From NCBI RefSeq assembly GCF_036327755.1, contig NZ_CP109596.1, positions 4,464,001-4,528,000 on the forward strand: a stretch of 64,000 nt of DNA, in the 5' to 3' direction. Position numbers and translations under genes: made by a program. The stretch is from Nocardia sp. NBC_01503 (GTDB taxonomy: Bacteria; Actinomycetota; Actinomycetes; Mycobacteriales; Mycobacteriaceae). The notes beneath the pieces were generated by a model that worked only from the letters and a program-made list of their open reading frames with translations, made no database searches and was not told where the DNA came from. How positions within the stretch are numbered: the stretch's first letter is position 1; every line of letters begins with the position of its first letter. Positions 52,520-61,222 of the stretch are shown here, piece by piece.

Positions 52520-52538
52520 GAGATCAAGTGTCCAATTT
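52520..52538. promoter_or_regulatory. Shared 19-bp motif, copy 1
   Basis: GAGATCAAGTGTCCAATTT lies in the divergent promoter between the secreted protein and the ECF sigma gene. A second copy with one base difference (GAGATCAAGCGTCCAATTT) lies at 55103, upstream of the amidase gene. The spacing and direct orientation suggest a shared regulator or sigma-factor-dependent element. Confidence 0.5.
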
Positions 52539-52665
52539 GGGCGTTCCGTGTAATTGATTGCGTACAAACCGGTTTCGATTCGAAACTCACAGCCGAAAAC
52601 CGTTAACACCGAAATAGGCAGTAATCACCGATTCTCTTCTTGGTGCCGCCCGCGATATTCAAGAC

Positions 52666-53244
52666 ATGAGACGACTTCACCCCCTCCCGGACGGACGTCC
52701 TCCCGGTCCCTCCACCTGTGCCACCCACTGCGCCCGGCTCTGCACCGACTCCGGCCTCTCCGCCGTTCTCACCGCCGACAAGGCGCTGCTGCACTGGCGG
52801 GCCATGCGCCGGCTCGGCGATACCGGCCTCGCCGAACACGCCGTCCAGGAGACGCTGCTGCGCGCCTGGAAAGCCTGCGCCAGCTACGACCCGAGCCGGG
52901 GGAGTGTGCGCACCTGGCTGCTCACCATCGAACGCAATATCCTCACCGATATCGCCCGGGTGCGCGCCGCCCGCCCCGGTGACGCGCACTGGGACGAAAT
53001 CGGCGAGGTCGCCGAGGGGCATTGCGCCGGACCGGATTTCACCGATGGACTCGCGGACGGCCTACTGGTCGCCGAACTCCTGGCACAGCTGCCCGGACCG
53101 CAGCGCGATGCCGTCGTCCAGGTCATCCTGCGTGATCGCGCCTATCAGGATGTCGCCGCCGACCTGGGCATTCCGGTCGGCACCGTGAAGACCCGCGTGC
53201 ACTACGCCCTGCGCTCGCTGCGGCGACTGCCCGTCAGCGCCTGA
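52666..53244 (+). CDS. ECF RNA polymerase sigma factor
   Basis: A 192-residue ECF sigma factor. Region 2 includes LAEHAVQETLLRAWKA and SVRTWLLTIERNILTDIARVR; region 4 has DVAADLGIPVGTVKTRVHYALRSL. The N-terminal part (1-45) is unusual: region 2.1 is shortened and replaced by a Cys/His-rich stretch (CATHCARLC), which might sense redox or zinc. Sigma factors of this type direct RNA polymerase to a small regulon, here probably the downstream electron-transfer genes. No anti-sigma factor is recognised nearby. Confidence 0.85.
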   Translation: MRRLHPLPDGRPPGPSTCATHCARLCTDSGLSAVLTADKALLHWRAMRRLGDTGLAEHAVQETLLRAWKACASYDPSRGSVRTWLLTIERNILTDIARVRAARPGDAHWDEIGEVAEGHCAGPDFTDGLADGLLVAELLAQLPGPQRDAVVQVILRDRAYQDVAADLGIPVGTVKTRVHYALRSLRRLPVSA

Positions 53245-53259
53245 GACCGGAGAACAGCT

Positions 53260-53916
53260 ATGAAACGGGCGGGCCCCCTCCTCACCCTCGGTGCCGCCGC
53301 CGCACTCGGCGTCGGCCTGCTGATCACCGATATCGCCACCGACCCCACCGACGAACCCGCCGCGGCGAGCACCGCGATCAGCAGTTCCGTTGCGGCACAG
53401 CCGTCCAGCGCCGGCGGGTCGCCATCCGGTGCCGCGACTCCCGGCGCCACCGCGCCGAACCCCACGGGTTCGGCAACCTTTCCCGCCCAGGCCGATTACG
53501 TCGCGGTGATCCCCGCCCAACCCCGCAATATCACCCTCTCGGTCACCGTCACCGGAAGACAGGCCGTCGCCTACGCCTGCGACGGCGCCTCGGTCGAAAC
53601 CTGGCTGCGCGGCGCGGCCGATGCCGGGCGAGTGGCCTTGTCCGGCAAGGACTCCGAACTACAGGCCACCCTGAAAGGCGATGCGCTCACCGGCACCCTG
53701 ACCCTCGGCGAGCGCGCCCTGGATTTCACCGCACCACGGGTCCAGGCCCCGGCGGGAGTGTACGTGGCGCAATCGGCCAAGGGGCGCGACAGCTGGATCG
53801 TCCGCCCGGACGGCAGCGTCACCGGCGTGCGCCGCCAACCGAACGGAACCACCGTTCCCGCACCGGATCTCGCACCCGACGCACGAAAGGTGCACGGCGA
53901 TGACACCGACTTCTGA
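53260..53916 (+). CDS. Exported protein downstream of the sigma factor, possible anti-sigma/redox partner
   Basis: A 218-residue protein with an N-terminal hydrophobic anchor (MKRAGPLLTLGAAAALGVGLL), a low-complexity Ser/Ala/Pro linker (30-75), and a C-terminal beta domain with GRQAVAYACDGASVETWLRG. There is no zinc anti-sigma motif. It starts 15 bases after the sigma gene and its end overlaps the next gene by 17 bases, so all four are one operon. It may be a periplasm-facing carrier or sensor. Function unknown. Confidence 0.75.
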   Translation: MKRAGPLLTLGAAAALGVGLLITDIATDPTDEPAAASTAISSSVAAQPSSAGGSPSGAATPGATAPNPTGSATFPAQADYVAVIPAQPRNITLSVTVTGRQAVAYACDGASVETWLRGAADAGRVALSGKDSELQATLKGDALTGTLTLGERALDFTAPRVQAPAGVYVAQSAKGRDSWIVRPDGSVTGVRRQPNGTTVPAPDLAPDARKVHGDDTDF

Positions 53917-54529
53917 CCCCCGCAATGCCTCGGACCCGCAGGGCTCCGTGCCGACGGTCATCCGGGGTGCGGTCCAGCCCGCCTCCGGCTCGCCCCAGCG
54001 CACCGCGCTGACCATCGCGCTGATCGTGCTCGCGGGCGCCGCGGTCTCGGTGCTGCTCGGCGTCTACGGCTCCACCCACCCCGCGCGCGGCTACGCCGTG
54101 AGCCTGGCCGGATTCTCCAGCCCGGGTGCGGTCAAAGCGTGGCTGGCGACCGTCGTGGTGCTGCTCGCGGTCGGCCAGGACATCAGCGCGATGGCCATGT
54201 ACGGCGTCCTGCCCAAGGTCAGGCCCGGCCGATGGGCCGCACAGTGGCATGTCTGGTCGGGTCGGCTCGCGGTGCTGGTGAGTATTCCGGTCGCCGTGCA
54301 CTGCCTGTACGCCTTCGGTTTCGAGGCCACCGACCGGCGCGTGCTAGCGCATTCGCTGCTCGGCTGCGCCGTCTACGGCATCTTCGTCGCCAAGATGCTG
54401 CTCCTGACTCGAAAAGGGTTGCCCCGCTGGGTGATTCCGGTAATGGGCGGAGTCCTGTTCACCGGTTTCGTCGCACTCTGGTTCACCTCGGCGGTCTGGT
54501 ATTTCCGGACTCGGGGGTTTGCCCCGTAA
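53900..54529 (+). CDS. Polytopic membrane protein with heme-like histidine pattern (DUF6529-like)
   Basis: A 209-residue protein with about five helices. Histidines H117 (QWHVW), H134 (AVHCLY) and H151 (LAHSLL) lie in consecutive helices, spaced as in b-type cytochrome membrane proteins, so a bis-histidine heme is plausible. The N-terminal 30 residues are soluble. It overlaps the preceding gene by 17 bases and lies before the Rieske gene, together suggesting a small quinol- or ferredoxin-linked electron-transfer chain. DUF6529 assignment is from pattern memory. Confidence 0.7.
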   Translation: MTPTSDPRNASDPQGSVPTVIRGAVQPASGSPQRTALTIALIVLAGAAVSVLLGVYGSTHPARGYAVSLAGFSSPGAVKAWLATVVVLLAVGQDISAMAMYGVLPKVRPGRWAAQWHVWSGRLAVLVSIPVAVHCLYAFGFEATDRRVLAHSLLGCAVYGIFVAKMLLLTRKGLPRWVIPVMGGVLFTGFVALWFTSAVWYFRTRGFAP

Positions 54530-54623
54530 TTTCCGGCCTCGGTGTGAGTGAACCCGCGATCCGTCCACAACGTCCACAGGGTGTGGCCCACAGCCGCGTC
54601 CACCTCGAGCTCTAGGAGTAACC

Positions 54624-55073
54624 ATGACCGAACAGATTCCGGCCCCCGGTGCGTTCCGGATGGACCGGCGTACCGCACTCGCCGCCACCGGTGTGGCGGC
54701 CACCGCCCTGACCGCCGTCGCCTGCAGCGGCTACGGCAATACCGAGAAGGCCGCGGCCTCCACCAATGGCGTCCAGGACAAGAAACAGGACGGCGGCACC
54801 GAACTCGCCAAGACCTCGGAGGTGCCGGTCGGCGGCGGTGTCATCAAGGGCGACACCGTCATCACCCAGGCCACCGCGGGGACGTTCGCCGGATTCTCGT
54901 CCACCTGCACCCATTTGGGCTGCAAGGTGAACGAGGTCAGCGACGGAGTCATCAAATGCCCCTGTCACGGCAGCAAATTCAATCTCGACGGCAGTGTTGC
55001 CGGAGGCCCCGCACCCCGTCCGCTGGATGCCCGCGCGGTGCATGTCGACGGTGATTCTGTCGTGTCGGGCTAA
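54624..55073 (+). CDS. Rieske [2Fe-2S] lipoprotein
   Basis: A 149-residue exported Rieske protein. The N-terminus has a twin-arginine-like MDRRTALAATG and lipobox TAVAC, so it is exported and lipid-anchored. The cluster motif is C95-T-H97...C100 and C112-P-C114-H115 (disulfide C100-C114). Rieske proteins accept electrons from quinol and pass them on. Last gene of the four-gene operon headed by the ECF sigma factor; its partner is probably the membrane protein just upstream. Not part of the standard cytochrome bc complex. Confidence 0.92.
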   Translation: MTEQIPAPGAFRMDRRTALAATGVAATALTAVACSGYGNTEKAAASTNGVQDKKQDGGTELAKTSEVPVGGGVIKGDTVITQATAGTFAGFSSTCTHLGCKVNEVSDGVIKCPCHGSKFNLDGSVAGGPAPRPLDARAVHVDGDSVVSG

Positions 55074-55102
55074 ATATTTGCCCGAATAGCCATTCAAGCG
55101 GC

Positions 55103-55121
55103 GAGATCAAGCGTCCAATTT
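55103..55121. promoter_or_regulatory. Shared 19-bp motif, copy 2
   Basis: GAGATCAAGCGTCCAATTT, 18 of 19 bases identical to copy 1 at 52520. It lies 30 bases after the Rieske stop and about 140 bases before the amidase start. Several GTAAC-type words nearby (55132-55139 and beyond) may be regulator sites for cell-wall genes. Confidence 0.5.
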
Positions 55122-55261
55122 CCCTGACCACCGGTAACAGTTGAATTACGAACCGCATCAGGCGTTGCCAGCAGGTAACTGATGTTGCCAAAGTAAACAG
55201 CTGGGTTTGGTGTTACTAGTGGGAAGGGAGGGGCGCCTCGATCCCGGGAGCGCCGCCGCTT

Positions 55262-57067
55262 ATGAAGCCGAGCATGGTCAAGGCCGGTATCTTCACCGCC
55301 GTCACGGCCGCGGCATTCTCTACAGTGGCCGGGCTCATCCCGGCTACCGCCCTAGCTTCGCCCGAATTGCCCCAACTGCCACAAAGGCTCGCCGGGAAGA
55401 CGATCTTCCTGGACCCCGGCCACCAGGGGCCCAATCACAGTCAGGACGTCGCCAAACAGGTCGATGACGGCCGCGGCGGCACCAAGGCATGCCAGACCAC
55501 CGGCATGACGAGCGTGCACGGCGTTCCGGAACACACCATCAACTGGGATGTGTCGCAATTGGTGCGCACCTCCCTCGAGGGTCTCGGCGCGCGGGTCGTC
55601 ATGAGCCGCCCCGATGACACCGGCTGGGGCGGTTGCGTCGACGAACGCGCCCGCGCCGCCAACCAATCCGGTGCCGACATCGCCGTCAGCATCCACGCCG
55701 ACAGTGCGCCCGCGGATGCCCGCGGTTTCCACCTCATCGTGCCGCAGCTGCCGATCCCGGACGCCAAAGCCAATGAGGTGCAATCCGTCGCGGGCCTGGC
55801 CGCCAGTAAGGCCATGCGGGACGCCTACATTCAGGCCGGATTCCCGGCCGCCGCGTACAACGGGGCGGTCGAAGGACTCCAGCCGCGCGCCGATATCGCC
55901 GGACCCGCGCTGACGCAGGTCCCCGATGTCTTCCTCGAAATGGGCAATGGGGCCAATGCCGAGGACGCCGCGCTGCTGGAGACGCAGGAGGGCCAGCTGC
56001 GGCACGCGGTCACCATCACCACCGGTGTGGTGTCGTATCTGCTCGGTATGGCGGTGCCGCCGAGCAATGCCGCCGAGCAGGCGGGTGGACCCGCGATCGC
56101 ACCGCCGGTACAGCCCGCGCAGTTCCAGACGCCGCCCGCCGGCACCGAACCGCAGACCGAACCGGGCGGGACAACCGCTCAGCCGCAAGCGGTTCCGCAG
56201 GGCGGACCGGGTCAGACCGCACCGCAGGGTGGCGCGCAGTCTCCGGGCGCGATGCCGGGCGGTGTCCCCGAACCGCAGGGCGCTGCTCCCGCGGTCGGCC
56301 CGCAGGCCGGTGCGCCCGCCGATCAGGTGGCTCCGCAGGGTGCCGCGCCCGCACCGCAGCAGGCGGTTCCGGGTGCCACGCAGCCGGGAGCGCCGGAATC
56401 GCAGACGCTGCCGCAGAACGGTGGCGCGGCGGTCGATCCCAAGGCGCAGGGTGGTGCCCAGACCGATCCGAAGACGCAGCCCGCTCCGGGGCGGTCCGAC
56501 CAGCCGGGTGCGGACTTCAGGCCGGAGCTGCTGATCCCGCAACTGAGTGACCTGCTGCGGCCACAGGTGGCGCAGCCGGGGCAGGCCGAGCCGGGCACGG
56601 CGGCCGCGCCCGAGGCGTCACAACCGGCGGCGCCCGGACCGGTCCAGCCCGGAAAGACGCAACCCGCCTCGGACAGCCGGGTGCTGCCCGCGACGATTCC
56701 GGGTGCGAGCGACCTGCCCGGTGGGATTCATCCCATCGCGGCGCCGATCGCACCGAAGTCACCGCCGGTGGCCGCGCCGCAGCTCCCCGGTGCGGGAACG
56801 CAATCCAATCCGGGAATCCGGACCAGCCCCGGGACACTGCCGAATCCGGGTACGCAGTCACCCTCGACCACCGATAAGAGCTCCAAGACCGGTGAGGTCC
56901 TGGATATCGAGTCGATGAGCACGCTGGTGCAGTCGGCCGTCAAGATGATGGGTCCGCTGGCCAAGATGCTCATGGGTCAGAACGGGGTGGCCTCGGACCT
57001 GGTCAACCTGGCGTACAGCCTGGTGTCGGTGCTGAGCTCGACCATCTTGACCGCACCGGCGAAGTAG
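55262..57067 (+). CDS. N-acetylmuramoyl-L-alanine amidase with a Pro/Gln/Gly-rich tail
   Basis: A 601-residue exported amidase_3-family enzyme. A signal peptide (about 7-33, ending ALASP) is followed by the zinc ligands H54 (DPGHQG), E90 (PEHTINW), H145 (SIHADS) and the catalytic E226 (LEMGN). Cysteines C77 and C125 match the disulfide of the mycobacterial enzyme Rv3717, which this resembles. It cleaves the peptide from muramic acid in septal or remodelling peptidoglycan. Residues 260-560 are a low-complexity P/Q/G/A tail, absent from Rv3717, then a short hydrophobic C-terminal region. Start ATG 55262 or 55274. Confidence 0.9.
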   Translation: MKPSMVKAGIFTAVTAAAFSTVAGLIPATALASPELPQLPQRLAGKTIFLDPGHQGPNHSQDVAKQVDDGRGGTKACQTTGMTSVHGVPEHTINWDVSQLVRTSLEGLGARVVMSRPDDTGWGGCVDERARAANQSGADIAVSIHADSAPADARGFHLIVPQLPIPDAKANEVQSVAGLAASKAMRDAYIQAGFPAAAYNGAVEGLQPRADIAGPALTQVPDVFLEMGNGANAEDAALLETQEGQLRHAVTITTGVVSYLLGMAVPPSNAAEQAGGPAIAPPVQPAQFQTPPAGTEPQTEPGGTTAQPQAVPQGGPGQTAPQGGAQSPGAMPGGVPEPQGAAPAVGPQAGAPADQVAPQGAAPAPQQAVPGATQPGAPESQTLPQNGGAAVDPKAQGGAQTDPKTQPAPGRSDQPGADFRPELLIPQLSDLLRPQVAQPGQAEPGTAAAPEASQPAAPGPVQPGKTQPASDSRVLPATIPGASDLPGGIHPIAAPIAPKSPPVAAPQLPGAGTQSNPGIRTSPGTLPNPGTQSPSTTDKSSKTGEVLDIESMSTLVQSAVKMMGPLAKMLMGQNGVASDLVNLAYSLVSVLSSTILTAPAK

Positions 57068-57079
57068 CAGTTCACGAGA

Positions 57080-57118
57080 GCGTCCCCGCCCCGAATCCTT
57101 CGGAGCGGGGACGCTTTT
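57080..57118 (+). terminator. Intrinsic terminator after the amidase gene
   Basis: GCGTCCCCGC and GCGGGGACGC form a 10-bp stem with a 15-base loop and TTTT after it, 12 bases beyond the stop. Confidence 0.85.
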
Positions 57119-57374
57119 CGTCGCTCTGGGCAACTTTCGTCCCGACCGGTACCTGCTGCCGCGAAAGACCGAAGTCGGGCAAACTCCTCGCGACCTCGAT
57201 GCGCCCCGGGCGTGTCCCACACACCACCCCTGGCAGGCGCGGTCGCACCGCGGGACAGGTGCAGTTGCGGACAACCTCATGTCCGGTGGTTGGCAAGCAT
57301 CCGGCGCAGGAGTTGCATGAATTCCGGGTCGGGTCAGGACGGCTGAGAACGACTCGTCGATCGAGGGTGATGTG

Positions 57375-58409
57375 ATGGCGTTCGGTGTGGGCTTGAGTAT
57401 CGGCACGGTCAATACGGTGTGCGTGACAGCCGCCGATCGCTCGGCTCGCCGGGGCAGCCCGCCCTTCACCGCGCGCAAGGGGTCGCCGCCGACCACCTGG
57501 CGCACCACCCTCACCTTCGACAGTTCCGGTACCGCTCGGGTCGGCCGCATTCCGCGGCACGGCCGGGTGATCACCGAATTCGCCGACCTGACCCAGCGTG
57601 GGGCCCCGGTCGCACGGGTCGGTCACCGGGCGCTGTCGGCCGCGGATCTCGTTGCGACCGTGGCCGACAGCGTGCTCGAGGAGGTGCTGGGGAAGGCTCC
57701 GGCCGGGCAGAACGGTAAGGGGGACACCGGAATCACGGTGACCCACCCGGCCGGGTACTCCGCGAGTCTGGTGGCCGACCTGCGCACCGCGCTCGACGGG
57801 ATCGGGCTGGCCGAGGTGCGGCTGCTGCCCGAACCGGTGGCCGCGGCGGCCTGGTTGGCGGCTCAGCGCGGGCCGCTCATGCCCGGGCTGGCCCTGGTCT
57901 ACGACCTCGGCGGATCGGGTCTGGATGTGACGCTGGTACGGGTGGGCGCGGGTGCGCCGAGTAACCCCATTGTCGGATTGCCTTTGCACTCCGCGGATTT
58001 CGGTGGCCGCGCCTTCGGCGGTCTGGTCGCGGGGCGCTTGCGGCGCTCGCCGGACGCACCCGTCATCTCACGCGTGTACTCCGATACCGATACCGGTGAG
58101 CTGCGCACCGAACATATTCGGGCATCGCTGAAGCTGGTCTACAAATGCCTGCGCATTGCCGATGTCACCATGGCCGATGTGGATCGGGTGTTGGTGGTCG
58201 GCGGTGCCGCCCGGCCGCCCGAGGTCGCCGATGTGCTGGCGAAACAGCTGGCCCGCCCGGTGACGGTGGCTCCCGATCCGGAGCGCACCATTGCCGACGG
58301 GGCCGCCATCTCGGCCAGGCAGTCGCTGCTGGCGCAGGATTCCGGGGGTCATCGGCATCATGTGCTAGCCGATCTCTTTCGGCGTGTCACGCGGGTCGCC
58401 GCCCTGTAA
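57375..58409 (+). CDS. Short Hsp70-like ATPase domain protein
   Basis: A 344-residue protein with Hsp70/actin-fold ATPase motifs: GLSIGTVNTVCVT (phosphate 1), VYDLGGSGLDVTLV (phosphate 2) and VLVVGGAARPPEV (adenosine), but no substrate-binding domain or J-protein-binding region. It resembles the ATPase part of Rv0312/Rv2264c-type proteins. Start ATG 57375 (a GTG precedes it directly). A longer relative lies at 61695. Between them lie a diiron protein and FprB. Role unknown; a switch or chaperone-like function for a membrane process is possible. Confidence 0.8.
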   Translation: MAFGVGLSIGTVNTVCVTAADRSARRGSPPFTARKGSPPTTWRTTLTFDSSGTARVGRIPRHGRVITEFADLTQRGAPVARVGHRALSAADLVATVADSVLEEVLGKAPAGQNGKGDTGITVTHPAGYSASLVADLRTALDGIGLAEVRLLPEPVAAAAWLAAQRGPLMPGLALVYDLGGSGLDVTLVRVGAGAPSNPIVGLPLHSADFGGRAFGGLVAGRLRRSPDAPVISRVYSDTDTGELRTEHIRASLKLVYKCLRIADVTMADVDRVLVVGGAARPPEVADVLAKQLARPVTVAPDPERTIADGAAISARQSLLAQDSGGHRHHVLADLFRRVTRVAAL

Positions 58410-58552
58410 ATACGCCGGTTACCGGCGGGTTTGCCCTCGATCATGGTTCGGTCGGGGTCGACACGTGCAAGCATCTTGCTAGCGCGTGTTGACGGTGCTC
58501 CAGTTTGGTGTAACCATGGGATACACATACATCACCGACTGGAGAGGTGACG

Positions 58553-59560
58553 ATGATGTCCCCGACCACTACCCATGTCGACGACCCGGTTGTCGCCGAA
58601 GCTATCGAGTACGCGCACAAGCTGTTGCTGCTCTCCGAGGGCTCGGTCAACCGCAGTTTCGATCCGTTCGAGGACATCGACTGGGAGAATCCGGACTTCG
58701 ACGCGAACGCCAAGCCCGAGCGCTGGATTCTGCCCGCGTCCGCGGATCCGATCGGTCGCCACCCCTGGTACCTCGCGCTCAGCGATGAGCAGAAGATCGC
58801 CGTCGGCAAGTACCGGCAGGCCAATGTCGCCAAGGTCGGCCTGCAGTTCGAGTCGATCCTGATCAGCGGCATGGTGAACCACACCTTCGGCCTCGCCAAT
58901 GGTGACCCGGAGTTCCGGTACTGCACCCATGAGATGTCCGAAGAGCTGAACCACACCCAGATGTTCCAGGAGATGGTGAATCGCATCGGCCTGGACGTGC
59001 CCGGTATGGGTCCGTGGGTGCGGCAGTTCCGCCAGGTCGCCGTACCGGTCGCGGTGCTCTTCCCGAACCTGTTCTTCATGGCCGTGCTCGCCGGTGAGGA
59101 GCCGATCGACCATATCCAGAAGCAGATCCTGCGCTCGGGCGAGGAAGTGCACCCGATCATGCGCGGCGTCATGGCGATTCACGTCGCCGAGGAGGCGCGG
59201 CATATCTCGTTCGCGCACGAATTCCTCAAGCGCCATGTGCCGGAACAGAATCAGGTCAGCAAGCTGGTGCTGTCGATCGCCATGCCGATCGTCATGTTCA
59301 TTCTGGGCCGTTCCATCGTGACCCCGCCCAAGGCGTTCTTCGACGAGTTCGAGGTGCCGGACAAGGTGCGCAAGGAGCTGTTCTACGGGTCCAAGGATTC
59401 CAAGCAGGCGTTCAGCGACTACTTCGTGGACGTGCGCGCGCTGGCCCAGGAGATCGGGCTGATGAACCCGATTTCCAGGCGCGTCTGGAAGATGTTCGGT
59501 ATCGCCGGAAACGCCTCCCGCTATCGTTCGGAGCCGATCCGCTCCGGTAAGAACGCCTGA
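58553..59560 (+). CDS. AurF-like diiron oxygenase, Rv0885-type
   Basis: A 335-residue diiron protein started at the ATG 58553 (GGAGAGG upstream). Iron ligands are visible as E in FESILISG, E and H in EEMSEELNH-like EMSEELNHTQM, E in EEARHISFAHE and further His/Glu. The family includes AurF N-oxygenases. In mycobacteria the homologue Rv0885 sits beside fprB (Rv0886), as here (15-base gap), so ferredoxin-NADP reductase is the likely electron donor. Substrate unknown. Confidence 0.88.
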   Translation: MMSPTTTHVDDPVVAEAIEYAHKLLLLSEGSVNRSFDPFEDIDWENPDFDANAKPERWILPASADPIGRHPWYLALSDEQKIAVGKYRQANVAKVGLQFESILISGMVNHTFGLANGDPEFRYCTHEMSEELNHTQMFQEMVNRIGLDVPGMGPWVRQFRQVAVPVAVLFPNLFFMAVLAGEEPIDHIQKQILRSGEEVHPIMRGVMAIHVAEEARHISFAHEFLKRHVPEQNQVSKLVLSIAMPIVMFILGRSIVTPPKAFFDEFEVPDKVRKELFYGSKDSKQAFSDYFVDVRALAQEIGLMNPISRRVWKMFGIAGNASRYRSEPIRSGKNA

Positions 59561-59575
59561 GACAAGGGACGTACA

Positions 59576-61165
59576 GTGCCGTACGTAGTCACCCAATCCT
59601 GTTGCAGTGACGCCTCCTGCGTCTACGCCTGCCCGGTCAACTGCATCCATCCCACGCCCGATGAACCGGATTTCCGGACCGCGGAGATGCTGTACGTGGA
59701 CCCGCAGGCATGCGTGGACTGCGGCGCCTGCGCGACCGCCTGCCCGGTGGACGCCATTGTCTCGACCAAGAAGCTGACCGATGAGCAGCTGCCCTTCATC
59801 GAGATCAATGCCGACTTCTACCGCACGGAGCGGCCGCGGCCGTTGCTGGCCAAGCCGATTCCGGCGGCGGAGGTCAAGCCCGGGCGGGAACCGCTGCGGG
59901 TGGCGATCGTCGGCTCGGGCCCCTCGGCCATGTACGCGGCCGACGAACTGCTGACCCAGTCCGGGGTCGCGGTGACGGTGTTCGATCGGCTGGCCACGCC
60001 GTACGGGCTGGCGCGGTTCGGTGTCGCGCCGGATCACACCAAGACACGGCAGGTCAGCGATCTCTTCGATGTGATCTCCGCGCAGGACGGCTTCGGGTCG
60101 TACTTGAATGTGAATGTCGGGGAACATGTTTCGCATGAAGAGCTGCTCGCGCATCATCACGCGGTGATCTACGCGGTGGGCGCGTCCAGCGATCGCAAAC
60201 TCGGCATTCCGGGCGAGGGGCTGCCGGGCAGCGTCTCGGCGACCGAGTTCGTGGCCTGGTACAACGGCCATCCCGATCACGCCGGTCGGTACTTCGATCT
60301 GTCGCAGCGGCGGGCAGTCATTGTCGGCAATGGCAATGTGGCGCTGGATGTCGCGCGAATCCTGACCATCGATCCGGAGCTGCTGGCCGGTACCGATATC
60401 GCACCGCGCGCGCTGACGGCATTGCGGCGCAGCAAGATCGAGGAAGTGGTAGTGCTGGGTCGTCGTGGGCCCGCCGAATCCGCCTTCACCGTGCCGGAGT
60501 TCGTCGGACTGCTCGGGGCCGATGTCGACATCGTGGTCGAGGGTGAGATTCCCGCGACCGCGGCGGGCGTATCGCAGAGTGTGGAGCAGAAGCTGAAGCT
60601 GCTGCGCGGGCTGGCCGATCGGCCGGTGGGCGGTCGTAAGCGGATCATCTTCCGATACCTCTCCGCGCCAACGGCTTTCGAGGGTGTGGACCGGGTGACC
60701 GGGGTCGAGGTGGTGCGCAATGAGCTCATCACCGGTGCCGACGGTGTGGTGCGGGCCGAGGCCACCGCGGAGACCGAGGTGCTGGCGACCGGGCTGGTGC
60801 TCACCTCTGTCGGATATCGCGGAGTTCCGTTGGCGGGGTTGCCGTTCGACGAGCGCGGGGGCGTGATTCCGAACCTGGACGGGCGGGTGCTGGAGAGCGC
60901 CGGCGGTGCGGTGGTGCCGGGGTCCTATGTGACCGGCTGGATCAAGCGTGGGCCGACCGGGTTCATCGGAACCAACAAGTCCTGTGCGCAGGAGACGGTG
61001 CGGCAGCTGGTGGACGACTTCAATGCCGGGCGATTGGTCGAACCGGCGCATGGCGCAGGGGAATTCGATCGACTGGTCGGTGTGCGTCAGCCGCATGCCA
61101 TTCGCGGCGGTGCGGTCAACCGTCCGGCCCGGCGGCGGCTGCCGCTGCTGGTGCGCAGTCGCTAG
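59576..61165 (+). CDS. fprB: Ferredoxin-ferredoxin NADP reductase fusion, FprB
   Basis: A 529-residue fusion protein. Residues 1-65 are a 7Fe/8Fe-type ferredoxin (CCSDASCVYACPVNCIHP and CVDCGACATACPVDAI), followed by an adrenodoxin-reductase-like flavoprotein with FAD motif VAIVGSGPSAMYAA and NADPH motif VIVGNGNVALDVARI. It transfers electrons from NADPH to ferredoxins. The C-terminus, after EFDRLVGVRQPHAI, is shorter and different from the mycobacterial protein. Started at GTG 59576. Paired with the diiron protein upstream. Confidence 0.93.
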   Translation: MPYVVTQSCCSDASCVYACPVNCIHPTPDEPDFRTAEMLYVDPQACVDCGACATACPVDAIVSTKKLTDEQLPFIEINADFYRTERPRPLLAKPIPAAEVKPGREPLRVAIVGSGPSAMYAADELLTQSGVAVTVFDRLATPYGLARFGVAPDHTKTRQVSDLFDVISAQDGFGSYLNVNVGEHVSHEELLAHHHAVIYAVGASSDRKLGIPGEGLPGSVSATEFVAWYNGHPDHAGRYFDLSQRRAVIVGNGNVALDVARILTIDPELLAGTDIAPRALTALRRSKIEEVVVLGRRGPAESAFTVPEFVGLLGADVDIVVEGEIPATAAGVSQSVEQKLKLLRGLADRPVGGRKRIIFRYLSAPTAFEGVDRVTGVEVVRNELITGADGVVRAEATAETEVLATGLVLTSVGYRGVPLAGLPFDERGGVIPNLDGRVLESAGGAVVPGSYVTGWIKRGPTGFIGTNKSCAQETVRQLVDDFNAGRLVEPAHGAGEFDRLVGVRQPHAIRGGAVNRPARRRLPLLVRSR

Positions 61166-61179
61166 CTCGTAGTAGTTCG

Positions 61180-61222
61180 GACCGCCTCATATGACCTTGT
61201 CATATGAGGCGGTCTGTTTTTG
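61180..61222 (+). terminator. Strong intrinsic terminator after fprB
   Basis: GACCGCCTCATATGAC and GTCATATGAGGCGGTC are a 16-bp perfect stem with a three-base CTT loop, then TGTTTTTG. Confidence 0.92.

Noticed and set aside
55074..55261. Considered a c-di-AMP (ydaO-type) riboswitch ahead of the amidase
   Set aside because: The conserved helices could not be built by eye; the shared 19-bp motif is better supported.
57080..57375. Considered a small gene upstream of the first Hsp70-like gene
   Set aside because: No frame with a ribosome site or protein-like composition; only a terminator and a promoter region are supported.
58532..61096. Long minus-strand open frame under the diiron and FprB genes
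   Set aside because: The opposite strand holds clear ferredoxin, FAD and NADPH motifs; this frame has none.
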